A stretch of 64,000 nucleotides of DNA from Valencia hispanica (lineage: Eukaryota > Chordata > Actinopteri > Cyprinodontiformes > Valenciidae). Made by a program: the position numbers and the translations under genes. Below the pieces are notes generated by a model. That model saw only the letters and a list, made by a program, of their open reading frames with translations, had not been told where the DNA came from and made no database searches. Below are positions 36,784 through 46,999 of the stretch, piece after piece (the stretch's first letter is position 1; each line of letters starts with the position of its first letter). The stretch covers positions 30,217,318 to 30,281,317 of the forward strand of contig OY747716.1 of NCBI GenBank assembly GCA_963556495.2, in the 5' to 3' direction.

Positions 36784-36862
<79 letters not shown>
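36547..36862. repeat. Compound (TA)n/(CA)n microsatellite
   Basis: About 315 bp of alternating pyrimidine-purine sequence mixing TATA, CACA and TACATA units. Large stretches could adopt Z-DNA or cruciform structure. Both strands show artefactual YI/HT-repeat open frames. Confidence 0.97.
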
Positions 36863-36865
<3 letters not shown>

Positions 36866-39584
36866 ATTCCTTTCTTATGTTTTCTTAACCTTCACCACTG
36901 AATCACTGTGCCTCTGAGGTGATCCCTTCACCATAAATAGCTAAGTGTTCACTGAGAGCCATAGATCTTTGCGTTATTGTCTATAATAACAGAATGATAG
37001 TATAGACAATTGGATTCTTTTTCTTCTAGTCAAACATTTATTGGATCATCTTTTGTGTATTAAAGGGAAGTTATTGACGAAAACACTCTGAGGATTTCAA
37101 AAATAAATTAGAAGGTTTCTAATTTTGTAAATGCATAAAGCAACTATAATGAAGAAACCTCCCTAAAGGATGCTGTGCATATTTGAATTATTTTTCTTAC
37201 TTAAATCCAGGAATTCATTCTCCCAAAATGAACTACAATGGTGTCAGATTTGACACAGAGTTGCATTTCTGATTCATTTAACCTTATTCCCTTGTATGTA
37301 GCAGGGATCCTGAGTTCAAATTACAAATTGCACCTGTTAGAACACTATTTTCTTGGTGGATTATAGAATTTGATCAAGTGTATATGACAGCAAGTAGCAT
37401 GGGTACTGAGGATTTTTGTTTAAGAAACTGACAACTGAGTTACCTGAAGACAGAGCTTTGTACCCAAGTTTAAAATGGCATCTGAGTAAGAACCTTACCT
37501 CACCTCTTCTAAGTGAAGAGAAATTTCTAAGTGAAATTAACATGACAACAAATATTTGGATGTTTTATCCAAACTGCTTCACTGAAGTAATGTAAACATT
37601 TGTTTTTGTAATCCTTGAAGATATATATTTGTAATTTAACATTTTCGAGCTAAAACCTGAATTATCTCAAAAGTTTGGAGAAAGCTGTTAACTTTTACAC
37701 AGATTGAGATTCACCAGTAATTGAATGTTTGCATTTTTGAATGCATATTGTAAAGATAAAGAATTTCTTAAATTATAGTGCACAAATTGGATGGCCAGCT
37801 TGGTTTGAGTTACATAGTCTGCGCTACTCTAAGGGCAAACCTGCTGATGAATAACAAACAGAGGATTTAAGCAACATTCGCAGCAAATAAACAGAGACAC
37901 AAACAGCTTGAGTTGGATTCCTGTGGAGGAATACCAAACAACTAGGGGGTCAAAGACCTGATGGGGATAAAACTGTGAATAAAAATATGCAAAAACAAAA
38001 GTGAAACAAAATAAACATTTATGTGTACACATGGGCTTTTTTGGCATTCATGACAATACTTTGAGCATCAGTGGCACGTTACAGTAAGACACATGCATCT
38101 GCATTAGTTTGCTTCCAAACAAATGCAGATACATCAAGGCTGTAATGCACCAAGCTGAGCGGCATGCAGAACGCAGGACACCACGAATAGGCTAGGTGAG
38201 ATACAATCAAAAGTAATTATACAAGATCAGTGTGAACCGATGACAAAAGGCTTTGCAGTTTCAGCAAATAAGCAATTTTAAATCAGGTTTTTATGCACTT
38301 TCTTGCTTGCCACCTGTCAGAAACACAAAGAATAGAAATCACAAAGCAGTGTCGTCTCGTCCATATTTTGCAGCCATTTTGCACAGGCTGTTTTCTTGTG
38401 TGCGCTGGATTCATAAATGAAATCTAGCAGATGGGAGCAGTTTGCATCCATGTTAGGTTGTAGTACTTTATTACAAACACAGCAGCTACTAAACTGCCCA
38501 GAGGAAGAGAAAATGTTTTCCTTTTTTAGTACTATTTTTAATTAACAGAACTCCAGGTGGTGATCTGACAAGACACAATGCAAAACCTTAAGAACCACAC
38601 CTGACAAGAGGAATCACATCACAAAAGCAATTCTAGAAGAATTAATGATGCTACAGATTTATGATGATGTGATGCATTTCTTCAACTGATTCACTTGGAA
38701 ATAAGCATTGATTGAAGCAGAAAATGTATCAGACCAAAAAGGCATAAGAAAAGTTCTATCCAACTTACAGTAAGTGCGACTCAAGTTTGAGACTGAGTTG
38801 AATAGCACGTAAGTTGCATTTCAGACTCGACTTAGACTTGTGCCCTTAAGACTTGACTTAGAGTCCTAGGCCCTCATTTATCAACTGTACTTGTCCACAG
38901 ATCTGTGCATATTTTGTGCGTAGGAACAATTTTATGCATAGTGTGGTATTTATTATCTTGTACTCCATTCAATTAAATCCAAATATCAAGTGTTGTTGTA
39001 GCTCTAATCAATGAATTCTTTAAAGACCTCATGACACGAAGTTGAAGTTGACATTTTTAAACATAACATATAGTAAAGAAATCCGAACCCAATGGACTAT
39101 TTCAAAGTTATAAACACGCATTGCATAATCCTACTGAGAGCAAAAAGCCGCTGTGGTGACTAGCATTTTACTCGTACTGTATCGTCGGACACTGAACGAG
39201 TATAAAGCAGGAAGTGACGTTAGCTAGAGAACGCTTTTTGACAGCGGCTTTTCAGCTGTGACTGGGACCGCTATTTTCTGTTTTTGACAAACATGTTTCA
39301 CCTGAAACTAATAAACATTTTCATGTTATAACATGAGATATTTACACAGAAAGATGGAACTTGGAAGATTTCTTTAATTACCTCTCTGTCTGTCTGTTAG
39401 CAACATAACTCAAAAAGTTATTTATGGATTTTGATGAAATTTTCAGGAAATGTCAGGAACAACTGATTAAATTTAAGGGTTGAGCTAACATAAAGCATGT
39501 ATCCACCCACTCATGGGCGTTGCAACTTTGGGGGATGTGGGTGTTTTAACACCCACAGTTTTCCTAGTAAGATGACTAAACTTT
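36863..39584. other. Intron 3 stretch; one dispersed repeat near 39394-39483
   Basis: No gene is recognised. Sequence at about 39394-39483 (CAACATAACTCAAAAAGTTAT, then GAAATTTTCAGGAAATGT) is shared with 49955-50090, so it is an interspersed repeat of unknown class. Confidence 0.5.
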
Positions 39585-41515
39585 AGTAAACTGTAGTCCT
39601 TTAGTGACAGTAGCCCCAGAACTAAACTCTACCAGGGCCTGCAATGAATTTGCCAGCTTTTTCACTGAAAAGATTCTAACAATTAGACGGTCAATCTGTA
39701 CCTCAATATCGAACCCACAACCAGTGCCATCCCCAATCAACAACAATGTAGAGAAAATGTCTGAATTCCACGAATTAAACCAGAACAGCCTTGAAAAAAT
39801 CATTATCCAATTAAGCTCCTCCTCCTGCTGTCTTGATATCCTACCCACAGCTTTTCTAAAGAAAGTTCTTCCTGTTATTGGTTCTGATCTTGTTCAAATA
39901 GTGAACTCATCACTGCTATCAGGTGTCTTCCCTCAGGCTTTAAAAACAGCAGTTATTAAACCACTGCTAAAGAAGAAAAATCTGGACAACACGTTAATGC
40001 AGAACTACAGGCCAATCTCTAATCTCCCATTCATCAGTAAGATTATTGAAAAAGATGTGTTTCAGCAGTTAAATGGCTTCATAACAACGACAAACCGTTT
40101 TGATGCTTTTCAGTCTGGTTTCCGCGCTCACCACAGCAACGAGACTGTCCTCGTCAAAGTATTTAATGACATCCGCATAAATACAGACTGTGGAAGAACC
40201 ACAGTGCTGGTTCTGTTGGACCTCAGTGCAGCATTTGACACTGTTGATCATGATTTTTATTGGAACGACTGGAGAGCTGGGTCGGACTCTCTGGTACAGT
40301 ACTTGGCTGGTTCGAGTCTTACCTAAAGAACAGGGACTTCTGTGTTTCAATAGGAAACTTTTCATCAGAACGAACAGAAATCACATGTGGGGTGCCCCAG
40401 GGCTCCATCCTGGGGCCCCTCTTATTTAATATCTACATGCTCCCACTAGGCAAGATTATAGCGACCAATAACATTAGCTACCATAACTACGCGGATGACA
40501 CTCAGCTCTACATTACAATGTCACCAGGTGACTCTGAACCCATTCAAACCCTAAATCATTGCATTGACCAAATAAATGGATGGATGTGCCATAACTTTCT
40601 CCAGCTGAATAGAAACAAAACTGAAGTAATTATTTTTGGACCCAAGGAGGAACGATCAAGAGTCAGCACACAGCTTCAATTAATACAGCTAGAAACTACT
40701 GATCAGGTTCGTAACCTAGGTGTAGTAATGGACTCAGACCTGAACCTCCAGGGTCACATAAAGGCAATAACAAGGTCAGCGTTCTATCACCTGAAGAACA
40801 TCTCTAGGATTAAAGGACTGATTTTGCAACACGACCTAGAAAAAAAAATCAATGCGTTTATCTTTAGTCGGATTGATTACTGCAACAGCATCTTGACAGG
40901 TCTGCCTAAAAAGTCAATCAGACAGCTGCAGCTGATCCAGAACGCTGCCGCTCGCATCCTCACTAGAACCAGGAAAGTAGAGCACATCACCCCAGTTCTA
41001 AAGTCCTTACACTGGCTCCCTGTAGCTCAGAGATTAGACTTTAAAATACTTTTACTAGTTTATAAATCATTACATGGCTTAGCACCAAAATATGTTGAAG
41101 ACCTGTTGTCATGGTACCAACCACCAAGACCACTCAGGTCCTCCAACTCTAGCCTACTAAACATCCCTAGACTCAGAACTAAACATGGAGAAGCAGCTTT
41201 CAGTTTCTATGCTCCCCTTATCTGGAACGGACTTCCTGACGAGTGTAGAGCTGCTGAAACTCTGAACTGCTTTAAATCGAGACTAAAAACCCATCTGTTT
41301 AGAATTGCCTTTGAGTAAATGCTTGATGTTATATGTATGAAATGTGTTCATGCTCTCTTGCTTTTTTTATTTTTCTCTTGCTTTATTGTGTATCATGTGT
41401 AATGTGTGTTTCTTTTATGTGTTTCTTTTAAATCACCAAATCATGTAAAGCACCTTGAATTGCCCTGCTGTTGAAAGTGTGCTATACAAATAAAATTGCC
41501 TTGCCTTGCCTTGCC
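39585..41515 (+). mobile_element. Maui-type L2 LINE, 5'-truncated, one frameshift
   Basis: Starts inside ORF2, before the RT. Two long frames (39604-40326 and 40260-41318) encode the complete RT and C-terminus, joined by a single missing base in the codons after DTVDHD near 40250. Motifs are [69 protein letters not shown], catalytic [43 protein letters not shown] and [15 protein letters not shown]. The 3' UTR ends AATAAAATTGCCTTGCCTTG with tandem TTGCC, the usual Maui/L2 tail. No endonuclease remains. It is better preserved than the other L2 copies here, so relatively young. Confidence 0.92.
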
Positions 41516-41586
41516 TAAACAACTCTTCCAGCAGTTTCTCAAAAACTGTATGGCTTTACATTTGTTCCTCTAACCTGAGAGCGCAG

Positions 41587-41744
41587 TGTAACGTCTTTTA
41601 ACGTTCAGCCGAATAAAAAATAACAAGGAGTTTTCAAACGGCGTCTTTAATCAGTCCACTGCAGCCAACAACAACCTGTTTTTTACAGCCCCTTTCCGGT
41701 GCATTCAATGTCCCCTCATAACATATGGATTCTCATACCTTACA
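41587..41744 (-). repeat. Gypsy-like element, 3' LTR
   Basis: 158-bp LTR, the downstream copy for a minus-strand element, paired with 46339-46496. The polypurine tract lies just inside it, at about 41745-41757 on the complement. Confidence 0.88.
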
Positions 41745-42152
41745 TCTCCCCTCTTAACAAAATTTAAAAAAACAGCAGTACATATACAAACTATGTATCC
41801 ATATTCTTCCAGTTATTTACTAAACAAACTGAAAACCCTGGGTAGTCTTTACAGTATAACCATTATAACCATAGTAACAGTACATTCTGATCAGCTGGGA
41901 TTAAGTCTGTAGCCATCCCTTTTCTCTGGTAACTCAGAATGCTTTCACAGTCTAAGTCTGGAAGGTGGTTTAGTTACTTTTCCTGAACGAGTAACAGTAG
42001 TTGTCTCTGACCTAATCCCTGTTGTATTTTCACTTTGGGAATGTTCATCGTTCTGCACAGGCTCTCCGTCACTGGATCCCACTGATTCCTGACGTGTTGT
42101 TTCCGTGCACGTGTTGCTCTGTGGTGTCCTCAGTAGATGTCTCCTGTTGCGT

Positions 42153-42983
42153 CTAAACTGACCTTGGTGTACAACTATACCCCTTAGCTATTCCTGGAGT
42201 TGACCACTGTCTTTCACTGTCTAATTTGATAAGAACCTTGTCACCTGGACTCAGTATAGATAAGTCTCTCACACCATGTCTTTTGTTGTAATAAAATGCC
42301 TGCTTCCGTTTAGCCTTAGCATCTGTTTCTTTTATAATGTCCCTATCTGGGCATTTTGGGGTAAGATTTTCAGACAAGGAGGGTAATGTGGTTCTAATCT
42401 GCCTCTCAAACAGCAGTTCCGCTGGGCTGACCCCAGTGGATGCTGACGGTGTAGCACTGTATATCATTAGAGCTAGAAGGGGATCTTCCTGCCTAAGAAT
42501 ACTCTTAGCTATCTGAACCTCTCTCAGCCTGACCGTTACTTTGCAGATGGTGTGGACTGGACGTTATTAGTTTAAAATCATATTCCACACTAAACTTCCG
42601 GAAACAAGCTGAGGTCCATTATCACTTACCAACTGGTCTGAAATGCCATAATGTTCAAAAGTAGTTATCAGCTTCTCAGTGACCTGGGTGCTTGATGTAG
42701 CTGGTAAGTGTAAGATTTACAAGTATCTCGAGTAGTAATCTGACACTACGAGGTATGAGTGTTTCTTATGTTCACACAGATCTACGCCTATTTTCTGCCA
42801 TGGTCTGGAGGGTAACTCCGTTGACATCAATGGCTCCTCTGTTTTTCTGTTTTCTCTACAAAACTGACACTGTTCTACTTTTCTAAATATATCCTGTGAG
42901 ATCCGTGGCCACCATACTGACTGTTTGGCCAATTCTCTACACTTAGTTAGACCTTGATGTCCATCATGGATTCTCTCTATCAT
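42153..42983 (-). pseudogene. Gypsy-like integrase remnants
   Basis: The minus-strand frame at 42983-42717 gives the zinc-binding HHCC domain ([31 protein letters not shown]) and the first core Asp region ([20 protein letters not shown]). The frame at 42467-42153 gives the end of the core and the C-terminal part (SPAELLFERQIRTTLPSL, LSPGDKVLIKL). The middle of the core, with the second Asp and the Glu, is degraded at 42470-42715 by stops and frameshifts. Integrase would join retroelement DNA to the genome; this copy cannot. Confidence 0.85.
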
Positions 42984-43118
42984 TTATTTTCTCAATCCTG
43001 TGGGAATTACAACATGATTTCCTCTAGTCACTAATCCCTCTATTTCTGACAGCTCACTTCTGACCTGATAAAACTCTCTTAACATCTCAGGTACCTGTTT
43101 TTCATACTCTGGCCAACC

Positions 43119-43582
43119 TCAGTGAATGTACTGCTTGACCGCTTGCAGTTTAGGATCCGAGGCTGTGTGGACTTTGATGTCCTGGATCTTCTGTGGTGAA
43201 GCAGGAATGTGACTAAGAACAAAGTCAATGTGAGCAGCTACATCCTCACACAATGTGTCCTCTCCGACGTGGTGTCCAGGTCCTCTGGAAAGGGCATCTG
43301 CCACAGCCAGTGTTTTCCCTGGAGCGTAAACAGCTGCTGATTTAAATCGCATCAGTCTCATCAAAAGTCTCTGGCATCTGACCGGTACATGATCCAAGTC
43401 CTTACAGTTCATCAGAGGTTAGAGTGGTTTGTGGTCAGTGATCAGCTTAAAGCTGTCAAGTCCTAACAGATATTTTTTTCAAAGTGTTCACATGCCCAAA
43501 CTTTGGCTAAAGACACCCCCCAAGCGGTAGCTGCTGGCGTCGGCCGACACCACGGTTGGCTTGGTGACATCGTAGAGAGAGA
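43119..43582 (-). pseudogene. Gypsy-like RNase H, downstream of the nested insertion
   Basis: Just below the insertion point, translation gives LYDVTKPTVVSADASSYRLG (first RNase H Asp region), then after stops the connection LMRLMRFKSAAVYAPGKTLA with VADALSRGP. It continues directly from the RT fragment ending at 45369 (LTSAPVL), which shows that one pol gene was split by the nested element. Confidence 0.85.
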
Positions 43583-43587
43583 GCACT

Positions 43588-45363
43588 TGTCAGGGATGTG
43601 TGTGGAGTATTGACCCAAATGCAGACGCTGAAGGAAGGTCCAGGATGTTTATTAAAGGAGGCGGTGAAGGTGATGAAGAAGAAAAAGACGACGACGACAG
43701 GAACGGAGAGACTGGACATCGGGCAGGAACAAGACATCAGGGAAGGCACACGAGACATCAATAGTATGATCCGGCCCTGGGTGGAGAGAAGTGATGTGTC
43801 TTAAAGGCAGGAGGTGAGTAGGATCAGGTGTGGTTGATTGGACAGGTGCAGACAATGAGGAGTGAATAGGGCAGCTTGACAGGACCCTCCCCCCTTTAAA
43901 GGCGAATTCCAGACGCCGTGGAGAGAGGAGCAAGAATGGAATAAAATAAGCACCCTTCCCAGGGTGGGTGGAGGGGGCCCACGGAAGGAAGGCCCCGAGT
44001 CTTTCTGGGTTCGTCCTCTGGCTGGACGGAGGTCCGGAGGACGACCCGGATGGCGTCCTCTGGCTGGACGGAGATCGGGCGGACGACCCAGAGGACGGCC
44101 TGGTGATCCTCCCTTGGGGACCTGGAGATCAGGCGGACAGCCCTTAGGTCCCCTTCTGAGGTCTAGGCAGCGGCCGAGGAGCTTGGCCGGTCGGCGGCGA
44201 AGAAGATGCCTGGCTGGTAGAGGTCGGCCGAGACGAAGAGAGTCTGGAGGCTCGGACGCCGGCTGAGACGAAGAATCTGGAGCCTCGGACGATGGGGACG
44301 GGTCCTCCTTGACCCTCCCTGGGAGCTCTAGCGACGGGTCCTCCCTGACCCTCCCCGGGAGCTCCAGCGACCCATGGGGCAATGTCGGTCGCTGCAGAGC
44401 TGCCGCTGTGACTGCTAAGAATACAGCAGCCACAATAACGGCAGGTTCTGGGACTGGAGCTGGAACGGGCTCTGGGACTGACCCGGAAGCGGCCCCACCT
44501 CTGCGGCGTCGCTGTCTGCGGTGAGTCGGCAGAGGAGGCTCATGCCGTCGAGGACCAGTCCCCGGGGAACAGAACGCCAACCTTGTGCCGACGAACGCGG
44601 ACCGCTGCTCTGTGTCGTCCTCCACCTTGGATGTTGCGTCGGCCGACGCAGCCAGACAGGGAGAAACTGAACAGGCGGGCGGGGGTGCTGCGTCGGTCAG
44701 CGGAGGATCCGATGAGGAAGCAGCGGCCGTGCAGGCAGACGGTGAAGGTGCGGCGCTCCGCTCCCCGCTCCCAGAAACAGTCCCAGCGGCGCAGCGGGAC
44801 CTCTGTCGGCGGCCAGATGGTGGAGACGGAGAGGGCGGACCGATGATCTGATTCAACGCCTCCCGGCGAACCCTCTCCGCCTCGCTCAGCAGCGCGGCGA
44901 GATCCGGAGCGGAGAACACCCTCTTGAAGTGAGGGAGCACTCCAAGGATTTCCTCAGCTCCGGTGACCCGCACAGGAAGGTGAGGAGAGGCAGTGAGTTT
45001 GGCCAGGTTGGCCCAGACGTCCTGGCGCAGGGCGGCGATCTCCCGGGCGAGTGCTGGGTCCATTTTAAGGCCGGATCATTCTGTCAGGGATGTGTGTGGT
45101 GTATGGACCCTAATGCAGACGCTGAAGGAAGGTGCAGGATGTTTATTAAAGGAGGCGGTGATGATGATGATGAAGAAGACTACGACGGAGAGACTGGACA
45201 TCGGGCAGGAACGAGACAGCAGGGAAGGCACACGAGACATCAATAGTATGATCCGGCCCTGGGTGGAGAGAAGTGATGTGTCTTAAAGGCAGGAGGTGAG
45301 TAGGATCAGGTGTGGTTGATTGGACAGGTGCAGACAATGAGGAGTGAATAGGGCAGCGTGACA
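43588..45363 (-). mobile_element. Gag-only LTR retroelement inserted in gypsy pol (5-bp TSD GCACT)
   Basis: Direct terminal repeats at 43588-43881 (294 bp) and 45082-45363 (282 bp) start TGTCAGGG and end TGACA on the + strand, making perfect TG...CA termini. The repeat GCACT occurs at 43583-43587 and 45364-45368. Between them are 1.2 kb holding one GC-rich reading frame on the minus strand (start 45063) and a purine tract (AAAGGGGGGAGGG) next to the 3' LTR. There is no protease, RT, RNase H or integrase, so it must have moved with enzymes from another element. It resembles the TR-GAG/TRIM type of non-autonomous LTR elements (inference). Confidence 0.9.
43801..45063 (-). CDS. Gag-like protein of the nested LTR element
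   Basis: An uninterrupted 420-codon frame opens with ATG at 45063, 19 bases after the 5' LTR (MDPALAREIAALRQDVWANL), and runs into the 3' LTR. The N-terminal 100 residues look helical and charged, including EEILGVLPHFKRVFSAPDLA. The rest is Pro/Arg/Ser-rich with duplicated units (SLELPGRVREDP and SLELPGRVKEDP; RPPDLRPARGRHPG and RPPDLRPARGRTQK). No zinc knuckle or protease motif is seen. An MDPA start directly after the LTR is common in fish gypsy gag genes. It may bind element RNA or be only residual coding sequence. GC content is far above the surroundings. Confidence 0.6.
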   Translation of the reverse strand: MDPALAREIAALRQDVWANLAKLTASPHLPVRVTGAEEILGVLPHFKRVFSAPDLAALLSEAERVRREALNQIIGPPSPSPPSGRRQRSRCAAGTVSGSGERSAAPSPSACTAAASSSDPPLTDAAPPPACSVSPCLAASADATSKVEDDTEQRSAFVGTRLAFCSPGTGPRRHEPPLPTHRRQRRRRGGAASGSVPEPVPAPVPEPAVIVAAVFLAVTAAALQRPTLPHGSLELPGRVREDPSLELPGRVKEDPSPSSEAPDSSSQPASEPPDSLRLGRPLPARHLLRRRPAKLLGRCLDLRRGPKGCPPDLQVPKGGSPGRPLGRPPDLRPARGRHPGRPPDLRPARGRTQKDSGPSFRGPPPPTLGRVLILFHSCSSLHGVWNSPLKGGGSCQAALFTPHCLHLSNQPHLILLTSCL

Positions 45364-45368
45364 GCACT

Positions 45369-45988
45369 GGTGCTGATGTCAGTATGTTTTTAAACTTTTG
45401 GAAGGCTGTCTGTTGAACTTGTCCCCACATCCATTCAACTTTTTGTTTTAGCAGTTCACGTAGTGGTTTACCCACTGTGGAGAGATCTGGGATAAATTTA
45501 GCCATGAAATTAACCATTCCTAAGAAGCGCTTGAGCTCTGACACATTTTGCAGCTGTGGGAAGTTCTCAATTCCAGCAACTTTCTCGGGGTCGGGCCACA
45601 CCCGGTTCTCATCGAATACGTGTCCCAAGAAACAAATCTGTCTCTGCTTGAATTTGCATTTGCTCTTATTCAGTTTCAGGCCGGCTGTTTCTATCACCTT
45701 CAGCACCTGTTCCAGACGTTTGTCATGGATCTCCTCTGTTTCTCCATGAGCCAGAATGTCGTCCATGTAAACTTTCGTTCCTTCCAGCCCTTTCAGCGTT
45801 TCAGTCATCTTCCTCTGAAAAATCTCTGGAGCACTTGTAATTCCAAATGGAAGTCTGCAGAAGGTGTATCTCACAAATGGGGTGATGAACGTTGTTAGTT
45901 TGTAGCTATCCTTATGAAGAGGGATTTGATCAAATCCACTGCCTGCGTCAAATGATGAGAAGACTTTGGGTCCCGACAGTCTTGGCAT
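45369..45988 (-). pseudogene. Gypsy-like reverse transcriptase fragment
   Basis: On the minus strand, PRLSGPKVFSSFDAGSGFDQ opens the palm (first catalytic Asp region), followed by CRLPFGITSAPEIFQRKM and the catalytic KVYMDDILAHG. Then come LKLNKSKCKFKQRQICFLGH and the thumb/connection LKRFLGMVNFMAKFIPDLS. The frame breaks off at LTSAPVL, exactly where the nested LTR element and its GCACT duplication start. The N-terminal fingers are missing because the element is deleted between gag and here. Confidence 0.92.
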
Positions 45989-45991
45989 GAT

Positions 45992-46300
45992 CTATTCCCC
46001 TGTTGGTAGAACATATTTCTCACTTATAATAGTCACATTCTTTCTTGGTATGAAGTAGTTGTCAAACTTCTTGAGCACAATATTAAAGTTTTTCTTGTCT
46101 GCCTCCTCAACAAATTCGAACCAGCTAAAAATATTTTCCCCTTCTCTGCCCATGGTATATATTAGCGAACAGACCTGTACTTCTCCATCCTCCTTGTTGA
46201 GTTTCGTCGCCATCCTGTAGCGCGAACACCTTTGTTTCCACTCTGCCCATTCTCCCAGGTTTGCAAACTTAAACTCCTCCAGTGAGTTAAACTTTGACAT
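45992..46300 (-). pseudogene. Gypsy-like gag, N-terminal fragment
   Basis: The 102-codon frame starts 38 bases inside the 5' LTR. It reads LGEWAEWKQRCSRYRMATKL, QVCSLIYTMGREGENIFSWF and KKFDNYFIPRKN, the capsid-like core typical of fish gypsy gag (W..WK.R, LLY.MG, F..YF.PRKN). It stops after about 100 residues. The nucleocapsid and protease are absent because of a deletion joining gag to RT. Confidence 0.85.
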
Positions 46301-46338
46301 AGCTATCCTTCATCAACACCGGGGCACTTCTGACACCA

Positions 46339-46496
46339 TGTAACGTCTTTTAACGTTAAGCAGAATAAAGGATAACAAGGAGTTTTCTAACAGTGTCTTT
46401 AATAAGTCCACTGCAGCCAACAACAACCTGTTTTGTAAAGCCCCCTTCCGGGGCATTCAATGTCCCCTCATAACATAGGGATTCTCATACCTTACA
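46339..46496 (-). repeat. Gypsy-like element, 5' LTR
   Basis: 158-bp LTR paired with 41587-41744. It is followed on the minus strand by the primer-binding-type sequence TGGTGTCAGAAGTGC. Confidence 0.88.
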
Positions 46497-46999
46497 AGCA
46501 GTTAAACTAATGAAAGCGCATATTTCTATGTGAACAAACAATATTTTTGTGGTGTGATGCCATATGTTTGTTTCAATCTTAATACATGTTTTAGCACCCA
46601 AAACTCCTGCTCCGAATGCTCGGTGCACTCGCATGCGCTCCACTCTGCCCTTCCGGCATCTTGGTTTATGAATCTTGGTTTATGAATCTTGTAAAAAATA
46701 TCTCTTTGAATTATTTTACACTTGAAAAGTGTGTTCAATAACAAAAACACTGTGTTCATAAGAATTATGTTACTGTCGGTAATGCTACAAAACCTATTCT
46801 ATTCTCCCTGTAAACCTGGACATGAAAGAGGGCATTTTGATGATAGGCTAGAAATTGACAGATAGAAATGAGCATATTTTGGATAATGATTACGACACAA
46901 TTTACCTGGGCCTGTCTCAAAAAATCTATTGTAAAATCATGATTTTTTTTTCTGGTTATAGTATAGATGATTATTTAACAAAATTCAAAGAGAGTTTGT
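46497..46999. other. Intron 3 stretch, nothing recognised
   Basis: No coding motif or repeat is recognised between the gypsy-like element and the next LINE fragment. Confidence 0.45.

Larger units (their letters stand above)
41587..46496 (-). mobile_element. Ty3/gypsy-like LTR retrotransposon, degraded, interrupted by a gag-only LTR element
   Basis: Two 158-bp LTRs (41587-41744 and 46339-46496; about 13 differences by eye, roughly 92% identical) both read TGTAACGTC...CCTTACA on the + strand. They are flanked by CGCAG/AGCAG, a target duplication with one mismatch. On the minus strand, the 5' LTR is followed by a TGGTGTCAGAAGTG primer-binding-type sequence, then a gag start (46300), RT, RNase H, integrase and a purine tract (AAGAGGGGAG) before the 3' LTR. 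The zinc knuckle, protease and front of RT are deleted and stops are frequent. A second LTR element (43588-45363) interrupts the pol gene. Confidence 0.9.

Noticed and set aside
36471..36867. Long [12 protein letters not shown]-type open frames on both strands
   Set aside because: They are translations of a TA/CA microsatellite and have no gene properties.
43964..45286. Several + strand frames of 70-105 codons across the gag-only element
   Set aside because: GC-rich shadow frames of the minus-strand gag-like gene and its LTRs.
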